A stretch of 64,000 nt of DNA from Tenrec ecaudatus (lineage: Eukaryota; Chordata; Mammalia; Afrosoricida; Tenrecidae), in contig NC_134546.1 in assembly GCF_050624435.1 (NCBI RefSeq), positions 15,647,001 to 15,711,000 of the forward strand. The letters are read 5' to 3'. Below are positions 57,517 to 64,000 of this stretch, piece after piece (position 1 is the stretch's first letter; every line of letters begins with the position of its first letter). The notes beneath the pieces were generated by a model. It did no database searches, was not told the origin of the DNA, and saw only the letters and a list, made by a program, of their open reading frames with translations. Position numbers and translations under genes: made by a program.

Positions 57517-57955
57517 CGGTGGTTCTCAACCTGTGGGTCGTGACCCCTTTGGGGGTTCAAACAATCCTTTCACAGGGGTCGCCCAAGACCATCGGAAAAC
57601 TCAACTGAGACACCGCTCCTCTATCTGTCTCCAGACGGGTCCGCCCACATACTAGTGCCCGGTGTGAGACTTACCCACGCTCCACCATGCTTCAAGACAA
57701 ACTTTCATTTATTTGTCATCAGAAATAAATATTTCACAACATATAATGACACTGTTTGTAATGAATCACTGCTTTAATTATGTTCAATTTGGAACCATGA
57801 TAAGACATCCTACATATCAGATATTTACATGATGATTCATAACAGCAAAATGTGAGTGTTGAAGTAGCAACGAAAATAATGTTATGGTTGGGGGTCCCCA
57901 CCACATGAGGACCTGTATTCAAGGGTCACGGCATGGGGAAGGTGGAGCACCACGG
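57517..57955 (+). mobile_element. SPIN-type hAT element, 439-bp longer version
   Basis: Starts CGGTGGTTCTCAACC, ends GGAGCACCACGG, flanked by GTCCAGAC / GTCTAGTC (6 of 8 matching, CTAG-type core). The outer parts equal the 193-bp copy (GGTCGTGACCCCTTTGG; GTAGCAACGAAAATAATG). The extra inner 250 bases include GACACCGCTCCTCTATC and CCGCCCACATACTAGTGCCC. No coding. Confidence 0.9.
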
Positions 57956-58114
57956 GTCTAGTCCTACATGGAGGGCGTGGGGAGGGACAACAGTTTCACA
58001 TTTTGTTTCAGAAACCTTTCTGTGGTTTTGTAACAGTATTTTCTGACTGACCCTCATATACATGAGGACAGGCTCCCAAAGCAGCACTCTTGGGGAGGAA
58101 GGTAGAATGCAAGG

Positions 58115-58265
58115 AGACTGAGCCTCTAGAGTCCTAGACCTGGGTTTAAGTCCAGACTCTGCTTAATAGTTCTGTCCTACTTACAGCTTCATCGGTAAAA
58201 TGTCTTAATAATCCTTGCTCTGCTTAGCCCAAACAGTGGGTCATAAGGAGCCAAGAACATATGAC
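58115..58265 (+). repeat. MIR SINE
   Basis: GACCTGGGTTTAAGTCCAG, ACTCTGCTTAATAGTTCTG and CTTCATCGGTAAAATGTC follow the MIR sense order. Confidence 0.7.
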
Positions 58266-58309
58266 TCAAAAAGTAATTTTCAAATTTTAAAGTGCTTTAG
58301 ATATATCTC

Positions 58310-58495
58310 AAGGGGCTCTGGTGGCACAGTGGTTAAAGCACTGGGCTGCTGGCCAAGAGGCAGGTGGTGCAAACCCACCAGTTACTGTGCAGGGTGGTCT
58401 CTTTCTACAAAGACTACGGCCGGGAAAGTCCTAGTAGGCAGCTATACTCTGCCTGATAGGGTCTCTGTGAATACGAATCCGCTCAGTGGGAGGAA
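58310..58495 (+). repeat. AfroSINE, well-kept head
   Basis: GGGGCTCTGGTGGCACAGTG, GTTAAAGCACTGGGCTGC, GGTGCAAACCCACCAG, TACAAAGACTACGGCC and TAGGGTCTCTGTGAATACG. Confidence 0.9.
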
Positions 58496-58609
58496 GTCCA
58501 TGTGTATATGTGTACATATATAATATCACACTTTATGTATGTATATGTCACTACTGGCAAGCACTGTTAAACTGTCCAGGAGATACAAAGATAAATGATA
58601 TACCATTAT

Positions 58610-59165
58610 GCAATCAATTTGCTCATTTACCATATAAATATTTAAGCACCTGCTTTATGCTAAGTGCCATTCTCAATACTTCAGAATGTTCACGGGAAAC
58701 TGGATGTAAATGACGACAGATTTTTCCCACCCACGATGGAGCTCTGGTGGCAGTGTTGGACTTCTAACCGCAAGGTCGGCAGTTCAAAGCCACCGGCTGC
58801 TCTGTGGAAGAAAGATGAGGCTGTCTGCTCCCTTAATGACATACAAAGCCTTGGAAACCCCATCTAGGGTCACTCGGAGTCAGACTCGACTGCGTGGCCA
58901 TGGGTTGGAGATGCAGCAGAGAACAAAATGAAATCCCTAACCTAGCATGCAGAGTTCACCGGCATACGTGTACAATTTACAGCGATCAGATAAAGACACA
59001 GATAAATATAGCACAGCAACAAATATCCAGAGCACAAGAGAAGTCCCAGCAGAGGCCTATGGCATTTCAAAATGAGAAAAGACGGCATTTGCTTGTGAGT
59101 GAAGGGGGAAAAGGCTGGTGAGAGGGCAGCTATTCAAATAAACTGTGGAAAACTGGTAGGGGGAG
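58610..59165 (-). repeat. L2 LINE 3' end, split by a SINE
   Basis: Left part TTTAAGCACCTGCTTTATGC, AAGTGCCATTCTCAATAC. Right part resumes at about 58910 (CAGCAGAGAACAAAATG, AATCCCTAACCTAGCATGC). The SINE at 58733-58910 sits inside. Confidence 0.65.
58733..58910 (+). repeat. AfroSINE nested in L2
   Basis: GATGGAGCTCTGGTGGCAG, CTAACCGCAAGGTCGGCAG, TTCAAAGCCACCGGCTGC, AGAAAGATGAGGCTGTCTGC, TAGGGTCACTCGGAGTCAG. Confidence 0.9.
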
Positions 59166-59544
59166 GAGTAAGGAGCCTCAAGGCATGCCCGGAGGCACGG
59201 GTGGCCATGGGGCACAGTGGAGGCTGTGGTATGCTTACATCTGGCATAGGTGGGAAAGAAACATAAACAGGGCTGCCAAGGGGACTTGGGGCTCAATCAC
59301 GGCAGACCTCTGATGACGCGAGGAGGGCCAGGGCCAGAGGAGCTGGCCAGGATGTGGACTGGATGGTATCATAGCTATAGAGGGCAAGAACAAAGGGTTT
59401 TTCCAACTTTCTTGCAGCGGCAAGGAATTGAATACAGAGGTTGCATCATGCCTTATTTGCAAACCTGCATACCTACCGTTTGCCAAGCATTCAAGCACTA
59501 TTGCCATAAGCCAAAGAAACTCCTCCACCAAAACCAAATCTGTG

Positions 59545-59680
59545 CGCATTGGGTCAATCCCTGCTCCTAGCACTGTGCCATGGGGTTTCCAAAGCTGCCA
59601 TCTCTGTGGAAACAGGCGCCACATCTTTAGCCCTCGGTGCCGCTGGTTCTATGGTCTCGTACATGTCAGGCACTTGGAGA
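59545..59680 (-). repeat. AfroSINE, different subfamily
   Basis: CATTGGGTCAATCCCTGCTC, CCATGGGGTTTCCAAAGC, TGTGGAAACAGGCGCCAC, CATCTTTAGCCCTCGG. The GGGTTTCCAAAGC middle differs from the GGGTTTCCGAGAC type seen elsewhere. Confidence 0.65.
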
Positions 59681-60117
59681 CGAGGCCTGCTAGTTCCTGA
59701 AACCCATTCCTTTCCTCCATTTGTGTCTTTAGTCAAAAGTTAGTGAGGACATGCTCTGTTCGTGGTTTTGGAAGCAGCAAGCTCAGTACCCACAGTACTG
59801 ATGTAAATCAGCGATGGGAACTTCAAGTTGATGGTCTCAGGACCTTTCAGGCTGCCCCGGGTTCAGACTACATCATATTTATATCTCTCTTGTTCTTTTT
59901 GCTTTTGACACTTCCTTCTATGATGATAACAATTCTCAGTCTCTCTCACAGGCTCTGTTTCCTTCAGGAGAACTATTTGTTCCTGGCTTCCTGGAATCTG
60001 ATCCAAGTAGGAGGACGACCAGTGAGAATGTGAGAAGAAAATTAAATGATGAAAATAATAAAAGTCAAAAGTTAGCATACGAAAAGGACTAAATTGGTGT
60101 TTGCCTCACTATTTAAA
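59681..60117. other. Intergenic, no repeat recognised
   Basis: Short frames only; no exon support. Confidence 0.3.
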
Positions 60118-60520
60118 GTCAATCATTCCTGGTTAGTTTTAATTGTGTCCCCAAAATTCAAATGGTGAAATCCTAACTGCGGTGCTTATGACTGTGCCAT
60201 TGTTTGGAAATAGCTTTTTCCTTGAAGATGTGATCCGTTAAGTTAATGATCCATTAAGGTAATGAGGTCATTGGGGAGGAAAGCAGGTCCCATTGTCTTC
60301 TGAGTCAAGATGAATCTGAAAGCCAAAGTACCCCAAGAAGCACTCCAGGGATCTCAGGTGCTGGGGGAGACCACGAATGGTCTTCCTCAGGCTTGGAGAG
60401 AGAGGGTGGGGTCCTGCCAAAGCTCTGCAGTTTTGAATGTTGGAGCCCCACAACTGTGAAGCCAAATTTTCTGTTTTTCAGAATAGCCTACTTTGTGCTA
60501 GATTATTACAGCGGCCACAG
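60118..60520 (+). mobile_element. MaLR (MLT1/MST-type) LTR
   Basis: TAATTGTGTCCCCAAAATTC, AATGGTGAAATCCTAACTGC, GATGTGATCCGTTAAG and AATGAGGTCATTGGGG are the classic order. The end is near GATTATTACAGCGGCCAC. Confidence 0.8.
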
Positions 60521-61282
60521 GAAACGAAGGTGATCTCCTTATCTCTCAGGAGCACCACGACTGGTTAATGGGTCTTTTCAGAGGGAGGAAGGGAAATTAT
60601 GTATCTATATTTATAATATAAACCTATTACAAATATAATAACATATTCTAATATATAACATATAATATAACGATACATTAAAACATTATATATAAGAAAA
60701 TCTGGGAAGAGACACAAACTGCAGAGTAAAAGCAAAAATATCAAGGTAAAGAACAAGCGAAGTCAACAGAATGAGAAGTCTGAAGGGGTGAAGTGAGGCC
60801 AGCTTCATGGGTAGGCAGAGGGCAAGATCGAACAATCGTGTGCTTTCTGTGTTGGATGAAGACCTAGCCCAGATTGCTTTTCAATCAGTCTAATCTGATA
60901 GTTTCTCTCTATTTCCTTCAGCTTTGTAGGGCCTTACTCAGCCACCCCCACTGAAGTGAGATGTAAGGAACTTCTCTGGAATCGCAAAGTCGAAACAGTA
61001 AGCCCATTGATTTGTGTTGGGCCCATTAGGCAGGGTCTACTGTTCTCAGTCCTTACCTTAGCCCTTCAGGTCACCTGCCTGCCAGCCCACAAAGCCTTGT
61101 TCATTGGCATGTTTGCCTTGGGACCTGTGGAGTAAGCAGAGTAAAGGGAAACTGCTCAGAAGGAGCTACATGACCGTGATAATTGTGATTACATAAGCTG
61201 ACCTTGTCCCCTCCTGAATGGTATCTGGATCATGGTCAACTGCCACCAAGTTTTTTTATCACCATTGCAGCTGAGAGGTCTG
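60520..61282 (+). other. Upstream flank of the gastrokine-like gene, no repeat recognised from 60,780 on
   Basis: 60590-60690 is AT-rich low-complexity sequence. From 60780 to the TATA box no repeat family is recognised, which contrasts with the repeat-packed sequence to the left and is what a proximal promoter region would look like. No coding exon is seen on either strand. Confidence 0.4.
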
Positions 61283-61370
61283 GGCCTATATAAACCAAAC
61301 TTTGAAGACAAATAGGATGTGGTAAATTCGATTATGCATGCAGTTTCTCGGGGTCTGAGAGAGGGGCAAC
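61283..61370 (+). promoter_or_regulatory. Core promoter and 5' UTR of the gastrokine-like gene
   Basis: A TATA box (CTATATAAA, 61286-61294) lies about 80 bases before the ATG. A start of transcription near 61315-61320 is inferred from the usual 25-30 base spacing. This leaves a short 5' UTR of about 50-55 bases ending GGGGCAAC-ATG, an acceptable but not optimal start context. A compact TATA promoter is typical of strongly expressed, tissue-restricted secretory genes. A forkhead-like TGTTTGCC occurs about 180 bases upstream (61109-61116), but this is only a motif match. Confidence 0.65.
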
Positions 61371-62038
61371 ATGAAATGCCTTGTAAGTATATATATATAT
61401 ATATATTTTTTCATTTTGAAACATAGATGATTCTGGAATCAAAATAGTTAAGTAATCTATTTCTCCATGGATTCTTCACTTCAAACTCAAATCGATTCTC
61501 CAAATACTAATTTGATGCATGCCATGAAAGCCTGTCTAATAAATAATTTCTAAAATCATGCATCATATTTTTGGATTTAGTAGGGATTCTTATTTTAGGG
61601 TCCTCTATTTTTAGGTTCCTCTGACTTATAAGAGGAAGGAAAGCTTCAAGTATTTAATATGTGAAACCCACCCTCCAAATACCTTAATGAACTATTGTTG
61701 CAACCAGAATCTCATCTATCTCCTTGATTATCACCTACTGCACTATTTTTTTATTACTTATAAAGAAACTGTTATCTTTTTTCTTTAAGTGTGCATCTCA
61801 CCTGTATTGTTGTCATGATAGTTAGACTACTGCAAGGGGCATTGTGGCGATGGAGAAGGGAATTCCTGTCCAGTGTAACTGAAGTTGTGAGTGCACTTGA
61901 ACTGGGTCGCCTCTAAGAAGACCAGATATAGAGGGGAAGATGAAGTTTGACTGGGAGACTTTCTTGACCTACTCTCCTCCTACCCCACCAATTCTCTCTC
62001 ATTTATTCTCTTTGGTGCCTGAGATTCTTTCAACAGTC

Positions 62039-62107
<69 letters not shown>

Positions 62108-62917
62108 AAGATGAACTGCAAATAGCTGAGGAAGTACTACAGTCTGAGTAAAATACGTTTCAAAAAGAGGAATTTACAGGAGGTACAGGATGGAGAAAGT
62201 ATCTCGAGGAAAGGAGAGCAGAGGGGTGTCAGGCTCCAGAAGGGGTGTCCAGGTGTTGAGAGAAGAGGAGAAGGGGAGGAAAGAGAAACATCACTGGACA
62301 ATTTGGCCTAAGGATTGCCTGACCCTACATGCAGATCAAGTGACTGACCTGAACGTGTATTGCAGTGATCAGCAGTATATGTAGAATAAGCCATTGCCTT
62401 GGTAGGAAACAAAAGATCTTTTCAGCCAATGACAAAACACTGCCTCTTGAGATGCCAGTGTACATCATCTGAACCGCACCGAATGACAACTTCCTGGATG
62501 CACAATGGGTCACGGAAGGTGACAAACAATGAAAACCATATTATTTAAAGAGGATTGCAAATCCAGGCAGGGCTTCTGAGCTCACCTAAATTTAAGAGGG
62601 GGGGCGGGTATGTAATGATTTGCTTGCATTTCAGATCGTGTCTTCCATTCTCTTGATTGTCCTAATGCCATCGATGGCCTTGATGGTGAGTGAGTTCAAC
62701 CTGTCTAGTCCCCCTTTTATCAAAAATATTTCAACTGTGATCATCACATGCAGCTTGCTCACTGCTTTGTGGTTTCATGCAGAACGCCAGTGACAGCCGT
62801 GTGCTGGATGGGTCTTTTGGAACCCAAAGTGTCCATGTCAGTGCCTTCCGAGGTGTGGTCAGCATCCGGGACAGCAACCTCCTGAGTGAATGGCATGGAA
62901 TCCTGGACTACAAAAAT
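61371..62917 (+). CDS. Gastrokine-family (BRICHOS) secreted protein, 5' part, three exons
   Basis: Coding exons are 61371-61382 (4 codons, starts MKCL), 62635-62685 (17 codons) and 62783-62917 (45 codons). Introns begin GTAAGT, GTGAGT and GTAAGC and end in CAG (TTTCAG, ATGCAG), all in phase 0, with no stop in the joined frame. Residues 1-21 are a hydrophobic signal peptide (MKCL, then IVSSILLIVL...). Exon 3 carries QSVHVS and then EWHGILDYKN, matching the gastrokine-1 positions QSVSV and WNSIWDYGN. Known of the family: gastrokines are secreted by gastric surface mucous cells and act in mucosal maintenance; their BRICHOS domain lies in later exons. The 4 + 17 codon split of the leader over exons 1 and 2 is also the gastrokine-1 layout. 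The match to GKN1 or GKN3 is better than to GKN2, but the paralogue is not settled. The next exon, expected to begin with a Gly-Phe/Tyr motif, is not found before the window ends, so the protein is incomplete here. GKN3 is a pseudogene in humans; nothing in these three exons is broken. Confidence 0.78.
61387..61406. repeat. Short TA microsatellite beside the exon 1 donor
   Basis: TA run starting 4 bases into intron 1, directly after GTAA. Confidence 0.9.
62039..62105. repeat. GA microsatellite, about 33 units, in intron 1
   Basis: Uninterrupted AG run on the coding strand. Confidence 0.97.
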
Positions 62918-64000
62918 GTAAGCTGTGAGATGCGTTTGTGACAAGGCCAAAGAAAACGGTCTACATGTGCTTGCTTTCGATCTACGTCTGTGATGGGTCT
63001 CGAGGCGAGGGGACAGCTTCCTACCATGGCAGCAACTGCTTGGTAAGCGGAGAGCAGGAGGAACTTCTCCGGTGGGAAAGGATCCCTGATCTTGCATTCT
63101 TGCGACTTGTAGGCTACCAAAGACCTGCCCCGCCCGCCTGCCCAGCCCAAATAAGAAAACCTTTTAAGAGCCTCCTTGTGTGTCATCAGTATAGGTTGTA
63201 GAAATGGGATTGCCTTGACCTTAGAAATCTTACTTTAACTTGCTTACCTCCTCAGATAATAAGACCTAGTAGAAAAATGTAAGATCGGGTAGCATGATTG
63301 TATGTCTCCCCGTGGCACTCGTATGACTCTGTATGACTACATAGCTCTCGCTTGGCTGTTGTGGACGCCTGTTTCCTCATCGGCAAAATACCATCGATAG
63401 CTGTCTCTCCAACAGGATTCACAGAGGATTCAATGAAGCAAAGGCCCAGTTGCTTCCCTTTGCCTTACAAGGCCCCTCGGGTCCAGCCCCTGTTAGTTGG
63501 AAGCCATTTGCCTCCCCTTCATTTCTTCTCTTTGTTGCACCTTCTGAATGGACCCCTCAAACACAGAGCGCTCCCTGCTCGTGCTTGTACCTGCCAGGGT
63601 CTTCTCCCGAACACCAGGTCTCCCTCGCTCCCTCTTCACTGACCAGGCTCGTGATTTCTGCCGGGAGCTCTAAGGCCTCTTCAAGCACACAGAGCCTAGT
63701 GATTTTGAACTTTGTGGTAAAACAAGGATGGCTTTCTTTGACCAACATGGTCCACGGAAGCCTAGTGGAGAGAACCAAAGAAGTGAGGGCAGCTCTGGGT
63801 GGAGGAGGGTGATTTGGGCAAGGTGCCCTTGGGCACGTCAGACCCCGCTGGAGAACCACTGCTCTCGTCAAAAGCGGAGAGGACAAATGGCCCCAAAGAC
63901 AGACAGACCCAGCATCACATGGAAGGGGGCGGCCCGTAGCAAGGTGGCCAAGAACAGACCCGGATCTAGAATCTGAGGCTAGAGGTCCTGAGTCTTTGTA
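62918..64000 (+). other. Start of intron 3; no further exon found to the window end
   Basis: No stretch after the exon 3 donor has both an acceptor and the expected Gly-Phe/Tyr ... Cys pattern of the first BRICHOS exon. A MIR lies at about 63340-63450. The rest is unassigned, with a weak hAT-like terminus (GAGAACCACTG) near 63850-63862. Confidence 0.5.
63340..63450 (+). repeat. MIR fragment in intron 3
   Basis: TTTCCTCATCGGCAAAATACC and GAGGATTCAATGAAGC follow the MIR sense order. Confidence 0.65.

Larger units (their letters stand above)
61383..62634 (+). other. Intron 1 of the gastrokine-like gene, with TA and GA microsatellites
   Basis: The intron is about 1.25 kb, GT-AG bounded. It carries a short TA run directly after the donor (61387-61406) and a long GA run (about 62039-62105). 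The remainder is not recognised as a repeat. Confidence 0.6.

Noticed and set aside
58310-58495. tRNA-like head with A/B box-like motifs, possible tRNA gene
   Set aside because: The tRNA-like part continues into the AfroSINE body, and the same structure recurs over 20 times.
63352-63642. Apparent fourth gastrokine exon: CCAACAG followed by a frame reading GFTEDSMKQRPSC, with Gly-Phe and Cys at the expected spacing
   Set aside because: The frame needed uses the G of the acceptor AG, so a phase-0 splice would read DSQRIQ-stop instead. The DNA (CCTCATCGGCAAAATACC ... GAGGATTCAATGAAGC) is a MIR repeat, which explains the resemblance to a structured sequence.
63845-63865. GAGAACCACTG as the end of a fourth SPIN copy
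   Set aside because: The adjoining sequence (GTCAGACCCCGCTG) lacks the SPIN subterminal GGGTCGCGACC block, and no second terminus is seen.
1-64000. CRISPR arrays, operons, phage or plasmid features
   Set aside because: No spaced direct-repeat array, no ribosome-binding-site-led gene strings; the window is clearly mammalian intergenic DNA.

Overview
This is a vertebrate nuclear window, and the repeats identify it as mammalian and afrotherian. About 25 tRNA-derived SINE copies of the AfroSINE type are scattered on both strands. They sit among BovB-like RTE LINE fragments whose 3' end carries an ACAACAAC-type tail, and L1 pieces. Three copies of a hAT element with SPIN-type ends (CAGTGGTTCTCAACC) narrow this further. 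SPIN transposons are known from tenrec, some other tetrapods and murine rodents, but not from most afrotherians. A tenrec (Echinops telfairi-like) genome is therefore the best guess; that is inference from repeat content, not a database match. Nothing bacterial, plasmid-like or CRISPR-like is present. Layout: positions 1-61,280 are intergenic. I could not find a single supported protein-coding exon there. The stretch is a layered deposit of old mammalian repeats (MIR, L2, MaLR), L1 and RTE fragments, AfroSINEs, two families of LTR-like elements, one further class I solo LTR, mariner and hAT DNA transposons, and simple repeats. Several insertions are nested and keep readable target-site duplications, so their relative age can be worked out. 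One SINE (7,741-8,580) is split by an L1-tail-like unit. An RTE copy (22,330-23,400) is split by the same kind of unit. A second RTE copy (27,205-29,455) is split by a 1.8-kb version of it. A third RTE copy (20,425-21,225) is split by an LTR-like element. A 0.55-kb purine-rich GGT-type repeat lies at 17,287-17,833. The one gene is at the right edge. From 61,286 on the plus strand there is a TATA box, a short 5' UTR, and three coding exons with good splice sites (61,371-61,382; 62,635-62,685; 62,783-62,917). Together they encode a 21-residue hydrophobic leader and the start of a gastrokine-family (BRICHOS) secreted stomach protein. The exon sizes (4, 17 and 45 codons), the leader and the QSVHVS and W-x-x-I-x-D-Y-x-N positions fit gastrokine-1 or gastrokine-3 better than gastrokine-2. 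The gene runs off the window to the right before the BRICHOS domain proper. Coordinates of repeats are read by eye and are usually good to about 10-20 bases, except where a target-site duplication fixes the ends.
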